Source of the DNA: Purshia tridentata
Lineage: Eukaryota > Streptophyta > Magnoliopsida > Rosales > Rosaceae
DNA: 64,000 nt
Assembly (NCBI GenBank): GCA_003254885.1
Contig: QANT01005784.1
Coordinates: forward strand, 30,602-94,601
Direction: 5' to 3'
Within the stretch, counting starts at the first letter, position 1. The number at the start of each line of letters is the position of its first letter. Positions 35,452-47,800 of this stretch are shown here, piece by piece. The position numbers and the translations under genes were made by a program. The notes beneath the pieces are model-generated. The model did not search any database. It saw only the letters and a list, made by a program, of their open reading frames with translations, and was not told where the DNA came from.

Positions 35452-36558
35452 TTCCCGTCTTCCTGTGCTTTGCCCCTCTTCTTCTTCTTCCTCCGATTGC
35501 TTTGTTTGGTTTGCTTCTCTGAGTTTCTCTCACTCTTTGCTTCCTATACAAGAAGAAACGCCTTTTTCCGGGATCGAGTCTGGGTTGGGCTTGGGCCTCC
35601 AGGTCTAATTTTGGTGGGCTTCTAGAAAACCACACCGTTTTATCCCACCCCACTTAAAAAAAAAAAAAAAAGCAAATTACAATTTACCCTCATGAGATTT
35701 GGGATATTTTTTACAATTTGCTTTTTATAGTTTTAATTTTTTTAATTTAATATCTAGCGTTTTGATTTATTTATAATACTATCATAATTTTTACTATCTA
35801 ATTATACATTAATTAATGACTTGACAATTGTGAATCCCATATTTTTACCAATCTGTAAGGCCGAATAATCTCTTTATATGTGCATTTTCAGTACATCAAA
35901 TTTGATATAGATTTTGGGAGATCATTAAAAAACAAAAAATTCTTATTAAACTACTGAAGCACTTTTTATGGGGAAGTTTGGGAGGTCATTCGGCCTTATA
36001 AATCAACAAAATGCTGAATCAGCAACTGTCACGTCATTAATTAATGTCTAATTAGATAGTCAGACAGACGACAGTAATCAATTATAAGTAAATTAGAACA
36101 TTAGATATTAAATTAAAAAAATGAAACAATAGGGTGCAAGTTGTTAAACCCCCCAAACCTCAGGATGTGAGTTGTAATATACACTAAAAAACTTCCTCGA
36201 ATTTTACCAATTTTACCCTCAATTATAAAAAAAGAAATACCCAAACAGTTTCCTACACAACACCACCCTCACAAGTGAGGATAAAATTGTCAAATTCAGA
36301 GAAAAGATTTAGGAGGTGGAGAACGAAGAAAACTGTAGGATTAGAAACCCCTTTTATGGCCCATGCTCGGTGGTTGGACTTGGAAGTTGGACCCCAACCC
36401 AATTTGGGAAAAACATACGACTTATCCCACTATTCGACATAAACTACGAAAGTCGTTTTTATTTCGTTGTCCTCTCCTCCAGTGCTTCGTCCCTTATCAA
36501 TATCCACTCAGACGCACTGACTAAAAGCCTTCTGTTATTCCAAACAGAGCTTCAAACA
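35452..36558. other. Head-to-head intergenic region RPN12a / bS6c
   Basis: 1.1 kb between diverging start codons, holding both promoters. About half of it (35676-36178) is a foldback transposable element, listed separately. The open frame running upstream of the bS6c ATG from 36316 has no ATG of its own and is probably leader sequence. Confidence 0.6.
35676..36178. mobile_element. Foldback (long inverted repeat) transposable element
   Basis: The left arm, about 35676-35875, is repeated as its reverse complement in the right arm, about 35977-36178, with a loop of about 100 bp. Matching blocks include TTTTTTAATTTAATATCTA, ACTATCTAATTA, ACATTAATTAATGAC and AAGGCCGAAT. Some mismatches and small indels are present. 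Arms of about 200 bp with no coding capacity resemble MULE-derived or foldback MITEs. No target-site duplication could be defined by eye. Confidence 0.8.
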
Positions 36559-38680
36559 ATGGCTTCCACTTCTTCACTCGTTTCAACTCTAACCCTTCCT
36601 TCGAATTTCCCATTTTGCCCCAAAGCTCTTTCCCAAATTCCATTTCTACCCCAGACCCTCTCTTTTACTCAGACAAGCTCAAAGCCTCTTCTTTACGGAA
36701 CCAGACCCGGCCCCGCTTCGGGCCTAACCGTCAATGTCCAATCGCTGGAGTTCTCGGGCTCGTTCTTCGAAGGCGGGTTCAATTCAGAGGACGACCCGCC
36801 TTCCCCACCCGGGCCGGGTTTAACAGCCGTGGAGGAGAAGGAGGAGCCCCCGTGTCCACCGGGGCTCCGACAGTACGAGACCATGGCGGTTCTCAGACCC
36901 GACATGTCGGAGGATGAAAGACTCGCTCTTACCCAGAAGTACGAGGAGGTAAGAGGTTTTAAATTTGATTACTTTTGTTTTTTTTACAAAAATTGGTTTA
37001 TCTATTTGCTTGAATTTTGCTTTGTAATCCGTTTGGTGGCTGAGAGAATTTTAGCAGAAGTGAGGAATGTGTTAGGTTGAGGTTTTTTGTAGATGACTGA
37101 ACAAAAATGCTATTTTAGTGAATAGAATGACTCTACATAATGTGTAATACATGAACATGGACATTTAGGCACAGCACTAAAATGGAAACATCTCAGTGAA
37201 GCACAACACTGGCTTGGCCTTAAAGTTGGTTTAATGTAGTTGGTCCTTTTGCCAAAGTGAATCTGCTTCACTAATGTCCACCTCATCTGTCTGAAGAGGA
37301 AGAAGTGTATAATAAGAACTGAAGGTTTGTGACAGCAGAGAGTATCTGGTGCAATATATTCTTAAGGATTTTGGACACTTAACAGATATTTTGATTTAAA
37401 AAGCTTACTTTGAATTACGAAGTGATCTTCTTTATTAGAGTGCTATTTGTGAAGATGTTACTTCCCTAATGAACTTAAATTTTTTCTGAACAGGCCACAG
37501 GGTTCATCTATTAATTTAAGTTTCAGACTTAATAGCACCTATTCTCGGAAAACTGTCTTTTGGTCCCCAAATTAATTGTATTTAGTGAAAATTTCCCTAT
37601 CGGACACCTCAATTGTTGTATTGGCACAAGTGCCAGTCTTTGTCTTTGTAGCTTGGGCGCTATGGCTTTTCTAAATCTTTTGGACATAACTTATAGTCAC
37701 CCTCTTGTTTGTTTCGTGAGATGAACATCTCTTATAATCTAGTTGGAGGTATAACTCTATATGTTACAATATAAAAGTAATTGTTAGATCTTTAGGAATA
37801 GTGGTAAGCTAACAAAATTTATCATCCTACTCATGTTATGTTTGTTTTTTTTGCTGTTTTCCATGAAGAAGCAATCTTTAAATTCCACGCTGTGTTAATG
37901 TTTGGAAGTGCAATGAAATATTTCTCCTTGGGAATTTGAAGAAAAATATCTATTGCCTGTGATGGGGTTCTAGTAGAGTGAAGATCATGTCATTGAGCGG
38001 TCAATTTCAACTTATTTTCTTAATTTCTCTAAGTGCTGTGGTATTGAAAAGTTGGGTCATATCTAGTAACATTGATAGATTATGACTTTACTCAGACCAA
38101 ATGCTCAATGGGATTGTATCACTCTAATGGGTCACCCAAATATCTCCTAATGTCAAGACATGCCAGATTTTTACATTATTTGACTTGTTATGCCATATTT
38201 TCCTCCTTTCCTCAATATAAGTTTTGGTCAAAAATCTTTTTGTTAGAGCATGCTCTTATCAACTGTGTAACAACTTATCTGAAATGAAATAGAACAATCA
38301 TGTCTATGGAGATGAGGAAGGCAAGTTTAAATGAAAATCATGAAATTTTGCTTAAAGCAGCTAGAAATTCCATAATGAGGTTAAGAAACTTGGAAGTTTA
38401 GTTGGTTACAAGGTTTTTGCTGATGGTCTGTTTTTCACAGTTGCTTATAGCCGGGGGTGGCATGTATGTGGAGGTCTTCAATAGAGGGGTCATTCCACTA
38501 GCCTATGGCATCTTGAAGAAAAACAAAGCTGGGGAGTCTAACACTTACCTGGACGGTATCTACCTACTCTTTACATACTTCACAAAACCCGAGTCTATCG
38601 AGGTGCTTGAAGAGAATCTGAAAGCCGATGACAATGTCATCCGATCAATGAGTTTCAAAATAAGGAAGAGGAAGTATTAG
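36559..38680 (+). CDS. PRPS6: Plastid 30S ribosomal protein bS6c
   Basis: Two exons: 36559-36948 and 38441-38680 (209 aa, phase 0 GT-AG intron of 1.49 kb). The first 60 or so residues are rich in Ser, Thr, Pro and Leu with no acidic residue, as in a chloroplast transit peptide. The mature part contains YETMAVLRPDMSEDERLAL, then GGMYVEVFNRGVIPLAYGI and DGIYLLFTYFTKPESIEVLE, and ends RSMSFKIRKRKY, which is the S6 fold. Family knowledge: nuclear-encoded S6 of the chloroplast 30S subunit. The ATG at 36559 was chosen because it is the first ATG in the frame and opens a typical transit peptide. A Pro/Gly/Glu-rich linker (about residues 75-105) lies between transit peptide and S6 domain. Confidence 0.93.
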
Positions 38681-41600
38681 TTTAGTTAAATCTTTTGTCT
38701 ATCTCTGAGAGGAAGACAGGAAAGAAAAATTTACACGGTAATCTCATATGTTTTGAATCTTCCATTTTTTCCTTGTTATTGAGGTTCAGGTTATTCAGTT
38801 TGTATTGTAAGTTGTAACATATTTGGATTAATGACCGAAGAGAAAATATGCAGTTTCTACAATGGACTTGCAATTGAATGTGAGCTTGTCTTTTAAAACT
38901 TACTTATAAACAAGCATGATATATGGATAGGCATTACATTATGGATTCAGAAGTTGAATCAGATGATGAGGTCATAAAATCATTAACTCCAACTTCTGCA
39001 ATCAATAGAATATATGTATTGTTCTGTCGTAGGTTCATTTCATTGTTCAAAATGCCTTTTTAACACAGCAGACCGCACAATCTCAAGGGTGGGAGTTTGC
39101 TTTTTCCACAAAAATTGAAACCAAAACCATATTTAATTCATTAATTATCATATTCTATGGTTTTCTAAAGTTTGGTCATTATCCACCATAACAGAGGACA
39201 CTACAATCATACCCCAGCAGCAAATATTAAACCCGTCAAAAGCATTCCATCGTTTTCATCTCCCTCATCATAGCCATTGTGTAATTAATCTGTCATTCTT
39301 GGAGAGCTCTAATTAAAAATTACTTGCACTTAATCATGGCAGATCATTGTGTCAGCCCTTGTCAGTGATAACTAAGCAAGCATGACACAGTCACACTCGT
39401 AGAATTTAGATCATCTTCTTGTCTTCACAATCTTCAGTTTCGAATCTAAGTCGTCCATTAAAATTTGAAGGGTTCCAATTTTTTTAGGTTTAATAATAAA
39501 ACTGATACCTAAAACTTGAAAATACATTATATGTCTTTTAAATTTTTAATACACACTTCGGATTAAAAGTCGAAAATTCTCAAGAATAGGAGAGGATTTG
39601 GATCCAAGCCGCCGCCTTACAAAGGTTGGAGTCATTCTTTTAATTTGTACATGCAGATTCCACAGCTGCTAAAGGATTACTGAGAACTAAAGTAAGATGA
39701 CTTTACTCAGTGAAAACAAAGTGTGAAACAGACATGGGCATAATTAACTTTAATAACTAGATAATCTGATTGTGCTGCAGCATGAGAAAAGATCTTAAAC
39801 CCACTTTGTGAGAGAAAGCTTTCTTCATGATCCACCAAATACAGGAAAATCTCCTCAATTCAATCAAGGGACACCCCCCTACTCAAATTGCATCCTAGAA
39901 AAGCATAAAAGAGGACAAGTTGCACAAAATGAGATCATACAATAAATGTGATATGCATTAAAAAAGTAGAACAGAGAAAAGTGATGAGCTACAATTGTAG
40001 ACTAAGATTCTTTATTTTTCTTTTGTTTTCTTTTTGGTCATGCTTAGACGAGTGGATGAATTATATATGAAGAATGACTTGAGTTTTTTCGTACATGGGA
40101 ATACTGGATGCTGTGCACTTTGGATTTCATATCTTTTCAACATGCTCGAACAGCTCCCCGCAGCACAGATTTGTAACTACCAACCCATTTTCTGCAGCTA
40201 TAAAATTTGGTCTTGCTGCTTAGGCCATTTTTCTTCGAGAAAAAGAAATTAGAGCAGAGAGAAGGAAAAGAAGGATTTTATGTTATCATTCACTCTTTTT
40301 TAAAAGATTTTCACCCTAAGTTTTATTTGCTTTTTTATAGTTAAGCTCCAAGGGCTTAGAAATTAATTTATGGCCTCTCATAATAATTGATCACAGAATC
40401 AACACCTAAGGTATTAGTTGGGAGAAAAATATTGTATACACTCATAGTACGTATGTAAAATATTTTCTACAAAACTAGTTATCTATCTCTTCAAGTCTTA
40501 TTCCTTTTCTATATTTCCAACTTTCATTTTTTTAAAAAAAGAAAAGTAAATTACTTCATTTTCTCATAGAGTATTTAGCAATTTTTGTTTCTACCCCTTG
40601 TCTCTCTTTTCTGTGTCTTATTATGGCTTAAGTTTGATCTCACTAGGTAAGATCTTAGGTTTAAGTCGTTTGACATTGGAGGATGCCATGCTTTAATTAG
40701 TGATGCTTGTTATGCTTTAGTGATGTTATGTTGCTCAAATCTTGTGTATATGTAATGATGAAAAGTTCAAAGCACCAACATCACTTTAGTTTAGTGCATG
40801 AAAGATAGAATTCTTCTTTTCTTTCTTAGCTAGACATGAGATAATAAAGAAGGTCTAAACAACTTGAAAGGGAAAAATCGAATTCTTCCATTCATTTACA
40901 GGAATAAGTTCTTTGTTTACAAAATATATTACTCTATAAAAAAATATTTGGCCCCAATAAGACCTTCATGTAGACATATATCAATATATATTACTTAATA
41001 TGATAATATATATATATACATAAAATAGTATTGAATTGACATGTTAACACACCAACAAACTTGATTTCCATTGGTGAACATGCAGGCCTAATTATGTATA
41101 ATTGTGTGTCAATTAGTTGAAGTTAAGACAAACCACCTTGCTAACCCTATATGTATGCTTGTACCTCTTTATAGGTATGTTAGGCCATCGACCTAACAAC
41201 CATGGATATCAGATCAGATGGACCAAGAGCTTAATTAGTTAAGAGCAATGCATCTATGGTCTTTCTTGACCTAAACCAAAACTTACACCTAACTCAGTAA
41301 AAATATGGATCAATTAAAGAATTGAATTCAGCGCATTTTTATGTATGATGATGTTTGGGTCCATGCTGTTACGGTGGATATATATAACTGGGCCTTAGTG
41401 CTTAATTGGTGTGAGGGTCCATGTTTTAGTGATGGACATGGGTGTGTGTCCCATCATTGAAACTTGAAAGAAAGAATATATACCATCATGTAAATTTGAT
41501 CTCAAAAGCTATTGCTTTGGGTTTTTTGTTTGATTTTCCTTTTTTCTTTGATGTAGTATTGATGGTTCCTATTATATTAATCAACAAAGTTATATAAAGT

Positions 41601-42019
41601 GTCCTTTCCCAAATCTAATAGCAATCATCATGTACCTCTCTCAAGCCAAAAGGAACACACCACAAAAGAAAAATTCACATAAACAAAATTATTTAGACTT
41701 GTGGAGGAAGTGTTGGGTATCCTGTATTCCTGTGTAGTAATGGTTTTTGATATTTAACTTTTCAATTTTATGGATATCACTTAAGTGTAATTCATTCTAA
41801 CAATTCTCATTTATGTGAAATAAGTGATGTCCATATAATATAAAATTGTTCTTGTATGTTACCAAATAATTAATTCAATCCAAACTATTTGATAAAAGAG
41901 CATTTTTCAATAAAATAAGTTGATTACTTTGTTTCTCAACAAGAAATTGTGTTGGAGTGTATAATGTCCATAAATACACCTCAACGTACATGATCTTTGT
42001 ACCCCTTCCCATATCCTCC

Positions 42020-42048
42020 ATCTCTCTCTCTCTTTCTCTCTCTCTCTC
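42020..42048. repeat. (CT)n microsatellite upstream of ATL gene
   Basis: Mostly CT units with one TTT interruption, about 50 bp upstream of the ATL TATA box. Confidence 0.85.
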
Positions 42049-42099
42049 ATACTTAGTTTGATACTTGAATAAATCAATCCCACCAAAACTTCCCTCCAA

Positions 42100-42107
42100 T
42101 ATAAATA
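42100..42107 (+). promoter_or_regulatory. TATA box of the ATL gene
   Basis: TATAAATA lies 116 bp upstream of the ATL start codon, an expected distance that would give a leader of roughly 85 nt. Confidence 0.6.
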
Positions 42108-42222
42108 CACTCAACCAGCCATTTCTACTTCTCCTACCTACATCCATCGATCAGCTAATAGGCCTAATATATATATAATATCTCCTGGTTCTAATATTAG
42201 AAGCAATTAAGCTTATATAGAG

Positions 42223-44001
42223 ATGGGTGTTCCTGATCAAACTACTCCAAGCATGGCCAGTAGTACTAGTACTTCTCACCTTTATCCTCAAGCACTCCAA
42301 CTCAAACTTTACCAAGCCTTCATATTCTCCATTCCCATCCTTTTTTCCATAATTCTCTTCCTCTTGTTCTACTTGTTCTACCTCAAAAGAAGGGCTTCCT
42401 CTCTTTCATCTTCTCCACCAATTCTTCAGAGAAGTCATAATATTAATCATGCTGCAGCTACCACTTATGTTTCCTCCGTAAGTCTCTCTCTCTCCACACA
42501 TGCATGCAGACAAACAAAGCAAACATTAATCTAATTACTTGATTTAGATTTATGATCTAATTCTCCTTTTATTTCCTTTTCATATCATAAATGCCTAGGT
42601 TTGTCCAGTGGGTTTGAAAGGGGAGCTCAAAGAGAAGCTTCACATAGTTCTATTTGATGAAGAACTAAGGAAAAAAGATTCCCAGTAAGTTTTATTAACT
42701 TCTTCTACACTGATCATTGAAATTTTGATTAACACTGTAAACGAAATTGATTATTTGGGGTCTTAATTTGTAATATTGGAGACATTAGTTAATGCGGTCC
42801 ATATATATTCAATCATACCCTACAAGAAGTGGCATGTGCCTAGCTAGATAGTGTGTAATATACTTATATCACATCTTGAATTGAAAAGCCAATACACTCA
42901 GCCACCAACTGTACGTAGAGATTGACCACTCAAAAAGAAAATCCAACAGGAACTTCTTGTTCAAGTGGTAAAGCATTTAATTCTTTCTTATAAGAGAGTG
43001 ATTCTTGCTTTTCTCGGTTCAGCTTGAACTCGAGTCCAAACAACCCAGAAAAGAATCAGTGATTTTTCTATATATTTGGTAAATTCTCCTAAAATAAGGA
43101 CATATATATCCTTGAAATTCCCACAACCAGTTATGGCCTGCAAGAGGGTCTTGCAGGTAGAACATAATTTTAACTGTTTTCACATATGTTGACCAAAAAA
43201 AATAAAATAAACTGTTTCACATGTGAGTTTAGAATCTCTCATAAGTCATAACATATTAACTTCCACTATTTATCGAAAGTGCCTTTGAGAAAGAGAGAGC
43301 GATAAGGAAGGAGAATATTTCATTGTGAAATGACATCTCTGGAGGACACAAAAAGTACTTTTCTAAGATTCTTCAGGAAAATAATTAATTAGCTTTTCCT
43401 TCAAAGTGAATAATTTCTTTTCTTTTTGGTCACGAAAGTGGATAATATTGAACACTGAAATCATCATCATAAGTTAACTCTCCCATATTGGTCATGAATT
43501 AATTGTTTGCTCTTAATTAGGCTAATTGGGTTATAATTAACAAAGCTCATCACAAAAAACTGTGGCAGATGTTGTGTTTGCTTGGGAGAGTTCGAAATGG
43601 AAGAGGAGTTACAGCAGGTCCTATCGTGCAGACACGTGTTTCACATCGATTGCATACATCACTGGCTGCACAACAACACAACTTGCCCACTGTGTAGATG
43701 CTTAATAATTCCCATTACCAAACTTGATAATAATAGTCCTGTACTGCAGTCCGAGCCAATAGTACCACCCGAGAACCATAGCATAATAATCTCGCACCAC
43801 AGTCCTGGGATTGTTTTGGAACAACCACAACAACTGAACATTAATGTTGTTTCAGATAATACAACAACACCCATTGAAGGTTCATCAAGTGCCAGCGCTA
43901 CAATTTTAAGGGACTCCTCAGCAGGTAGGTTATCTGGGTATTGGTGCAATCAAGAGTTGGGAGACTCAGTTACTATACATATCCAAATGCATGATTCATG
44001 A
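42223..44001 (+). CDS. ATL-type RING-H2 E3 ubiquitin ligase
   Basis: Three exons: 42223-42477, 42599-42684, 43569-44001 (257 aa). A single membrane segment spans about residues 32-54 (strongly Ile/Leu/Phe-rich, followed by KRR). A GLKGELKEKLHIVLF-type ATL region precedes the RING. The RING-H2 finger runs C115-x2-C118-x15-C134-x-H136-x2-H139-x2-C142-x10-C153-x2-C156, the exact ATL spacing, with W146 and P154 for E2 contact. The tail of about 100 residues is rich in Ser, Thr, Asn and His and looks disordered. Family knowledge: ATLs are membrane-anchored E3 ligases; this sequence resembles the ATL7/58/59 branch. Most ATL genes lack introns, while this branch has them, as here. Substrate unknown. 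Confidence 0.92.
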
Positions 44002-44477
44002 CTCATGAGACCATTAATAACCCATATATATATGCTTTCTTAATTTCTTCAACAACTAGAAATGAAAGAGCATTTATATTCAAATGTGTTAATCTCTCTT
44101 ATTACCGAACTTTAAGTGGTGAGAGAAATAGACACATAAAATATATACATGTCTCTCATAAAAGTTTTTCTCTCCACAAATGAAGTTCATTTTTGTCGCC
44201 AACTAGATAGATAAAAGAGAGACCAGTTATATTGTTTAGAGAATATGGGAGAGAAGGTGAGCATGCATGTATTTTTCTTAAACCTCGGTGGAGGTGTTTA
44301 ATTATCCAATTGTCAAAAACCTGAAGTCCTTTTTTGTAGTAGAAGTTCATGGCATATTTATATTGGTTCAGTTCATGGTAACAATAGGCTCAATAGCCCA
44401 TCTGCTAGTGTGGAATGTGGATGCTATTACAGGGAGAAAAAAAAAAAAAGAAAAAAAAAAGGTTAAAATAGAATAAA
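44002..44477. other. 3' region of ATL gene and downstream flank of tRNA
   Basis: ATL 3' UTR sequence, then an A-rich tract at 44440-44461 that is a T run on the minus strand, as expected for the Pol III terminator of the tRNA gene. No other gene seen. Confidence 0.6.
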
Positions 44478-44559
44478 CGTCGACAGCAGGGTTCGAACCT
44501 GCGCGGGCGAAGCCCAACAGATTTCAAGTCTGTCTCCTTAACCACTCGGACATATCGAC
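44478..44559 (-). tRNA. tRNA-Ser (anticodon UGA)
   Basis: 82 nt on the minus strand. The 5' strand GTCGATA pairs with TGTCGAC at the 3' end, with a G discriminator. The D-arm/A-box reads TGTCCGAGTGGTTAAGGAG. The anticodon loop CTTGAAA gives anticodon UGA between ACAGA and TCTGT. A long class II variable arm (GGGCTTCGCCC) marks serine. The T-arm/B-box reads GCAGGTTCGAACCTGC. There is no intron and no encoded CCA, as in nuclear genes. T-rich runs on the minus strand downstream (44440-44461) can terminate Pol III. It lies between the converging ATL and CSLG genes. Confidence 0.97.
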
Positions 44560-44809
44560 CTCATGTTATGGGAAGTTGAAGTTAGCTTTACAAAGCATCA
44601 CCACCGGAATTGTTAATATAACTCTACTAATAGTAGCGCTTCTTGCATAACTTTATATATACAATAGTGTACAAATCTTAGATTGGTTTGTAAAGAGAAA
44701 AAATAAAAAAGAAGACCCACAAGTGTGACATCAAACCAATAGTGCAAATACATGAAGTTCTTGAAAATTTAAGAATAATTTTGAAGGCTAAAATACCCAT
44801 TTTGGCCAT

Positions 44810-47800
44810 TCAGTTTCTTAGAGTAACATAAGCAGCTGCATACAGAGCAAAAGTTATAAAAGCTGAAATTACGGTGGTTTTTGTAGGAAGTCTTCCGTTA
44901 TCACTCCTATAGAATATGGCCTCATAAACTGGTAAACAATTGAGTACACCAAAACCAGCTATAAACGTCTGCAAGAACAGTCCCTCCAAATTATTGCTGC
45001 CTCTGAAAACCTCCACATGGCCCCAAGCAAAGGCAACCAAGTTGAGAATGGCAGCCATTGTTAGTGGCACAAACATGGGTGATGGGACTCCAAACTCAAT
45101 GGTTCCTTGCTCATATCTTTTGCTTTGGTCATCCTCAAGGACTTTGCTAGTCACATTGAACCCATGTGTGGAAATGCCCAAGGACTTGAGGAAGTACTCA
45201 ATGGACCCAAACATGTAGCTTGAGATGGACCTAACCATCCACATCCTTTGGTTATTCCACCACCTATGGAATGTTCCTCCAGATAACACAAAATCTAGGA
45301 GGTCTTGAGTGTAGCTTCCAAAGAAAAGAAACACATATAAGAGAAACCATGGCTCTGAAACCTGCAACAACCACTTAAATCTTAAGAAATTAATTAACAA
45401 CGAAAAAGTTTTCTTATCATAGCGAATGAGAACTTGTAAGACAGATGAACTTTTCACGCTTAGTGTTATATTAATTCCCTCCTTAGTGAAATTTTTTCAT
45501 ATTTTGGCACATGGACAATGAATGTGGTGGACGTTGGTGAATGCATTTTGGTTTTTGGCTTTTAGTCTTCAGCTTGAATTCTCCGTGTGGGTGGCTATTG
45601 GTTTATTGATGACCTAATTTTAGCCACACCAAGCCTATATAAAAAAGAGAGTGGCGAATGCATTTTGACATTTGGCTTTTAGTATTCGTTGACAATTGTA
45701 TTCAATGTGGGTTGTTGTTAGTTTATTGATGACCTAATTTTAGTCATACCATGAGCCTAAATAAAGAAGGAGATCCACACAAGGAGTTTTAGGGTCCGTT
45801 TGACAATGATTTTTAGAAATGTCAAAAACGCTTTTAAATTAGTTTAAATTGAGTCTATTTGGCAAGACAATTACTCCAAAAAGATATTTGAAAGGGTGAA
45901 TGTACATTACCTTTGGAAAGATAGTGAGCCCATTGGGGAGGGCTAGCTGGGGGAGGAAGGCATAGGTGGTGACTGGAATTGACCAAATGGGCCAAAATGC
46001 ATAGTGAGCATAAGCGAGGCCCATTAGAGGGCCCATGGACCGCGTGCCAAATATGACTGGACTATATCTAGAGAAAGCCACCTGAAGGAGGCCTATGGCC
46101 CATCGCTTGTTTTGATTCAGCACATCCACAAGGTTTATTGGGGCATCCCCATAAAATGCTGCCCTTTCTGGATTGCAGAAGATGGACTTCCACCCCTCAC
46201 ACTGCAAACGATAGCCTGTGTTGTAGTCCTCCACCAGTGACCCATATCTCACACCCACCTTCATAGTTTAGAAAATTTGGTTTATCAGATTCCACTTACA
46301 TATTTTTATGGTTCATATAGGACCCTAAATACATACGTGTCATCATTAGACTGGACATGATATTTTTGTTTTTTTTACATTTTTAGTTTTATTTTTTAGT
46401 GTCCAATATATAAATGATATGTAAATTATTATACAAAGTAGTATAAAAAAATATAGTAAGTATAACATTACTGTCCTAAATATCATGCCACCCTGCATGG
46501 ACATCTAAGATAAATAAGTATTTTTTGATATTTTTTAACTGGGGATACTTATAAAATGTTTGGGTGTATTTATTTGCTTACCTTGTAGCCCCAATTGGTA
46601 TGATTGTTCTCATAATTGCAAGCAGCAAGACGGTGAGCCAATTGGAGAACTTCTGGAGATTGGATGGGCTTGTTGACTATATAGTCTGGGCCCAGTTGAG
46701 GGATTTCGGGTGGCAAAAAATTTGATGGGCCTCCAAAGAACACTCGTCTAGAGAAAAAGCATCCTGTTCCCACATAACTTGGACCCGAAAGCCCATCCAT
46801 TCCCGCCGGATTGATTTGAAACAAATGCTTGTGTTCGCATGCATAGATGTCGTTTTTGTTGATTCCCCGAAAACGCTGAGGAAATTGCACGTAGCCTACT
46901 TGGGATCGAAGTTTGGGATCTGATAAGTAGCACAGCACACGACGTGGCGTTTGGGGGTCGTTTGAGTACATGTCACAGTCTAGGGTCAAAACTATTGGCG
47001 CATTGGTCAAGGCAGCTGAAACTCGAAGCTTCACGCCAATATATAGTTAATAATTTAATTAATAAACAGGTAGTAAATGAGAAAATTAAATATAATATTA
47101 GGGAACTGAAGCTAAACTTACAAGGACATTAAGGGCACCAGCTTTAAAATTGTGGGTTGATGTCCTGCTTTTTTCTCTAGAAACATATATTAGGTTTGGC
47201 ATTGGATTCCCTGTGATGTCTTTGTCTCTTGTATTGTCCGATAAAACCTGTTCAATTATTTACACATTCAATTAAAATCGAACGCTTGTAATGCAAATCA
47301 CATAATTAATATTGCTTACAGAAAATACAAAGCTTACCTGAATGATAGTGGGATGGTGTTGGCGGGTAAATCCATCGGTCCACTTGCTAAAAACTTGGCT
47401 TTCTCGTTCTCCACTTATATACTCGCTGCCAACTTTGCCTTTTTCGATTACATTTTCTATCCTCACTTTCATACTTTGGTACATAATCTGTGGCATATAT
47501 ATATATGATTTAGAACAAATTAAGTTAATCCCTAATTAAGTTAATTAGGGAAGTTTGAATAGTTCTCATTAATTTGAGTCATTATGAAGAGGATAGGGAC
47601 CAAAAAAGTGACAAACAAATCGCGTTGCTGCATAGTTAGCTGGTGGGTGCATCAAGTTCCAATGTTTTCATTATTCATTTATTCCCGCCCTTAATTTACG
47701 TTTATTTAATTCGGATTTGGATTCTTTGTTTTTCTTTTTCTTTTTTTGGTGTGCTTATTTTAATTGTAACTTGAATTGAAGTATAAATAAGAAGAAAAAA

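Larger units (their letters stand above)
38681..42222. other. Intergenic region bS6c / ATL
   Basis: 3.5 kb without a supportable gene. It includes the bS6c 3' UTR, AT-rich DNA, a (CT)n tract at 42020-42048 and the ATL promoter with a TATA box. A slightly GC-richer patch at 40140-40180 was inspected and gave no coding or hairpin signal. Confidence 0.55.

Noticed and set aside
36316-36558. Upstream in-frame extension of bS6c
   Set aside because: No ATG before 36559. The transit-peptide-like start at 36559 fits the family.
40034-40252. 72-codon open frame in a GC-richer patch
   Set aside because: No motif, no splice partner and no stable hairpin that would suggest a small RNA gene.
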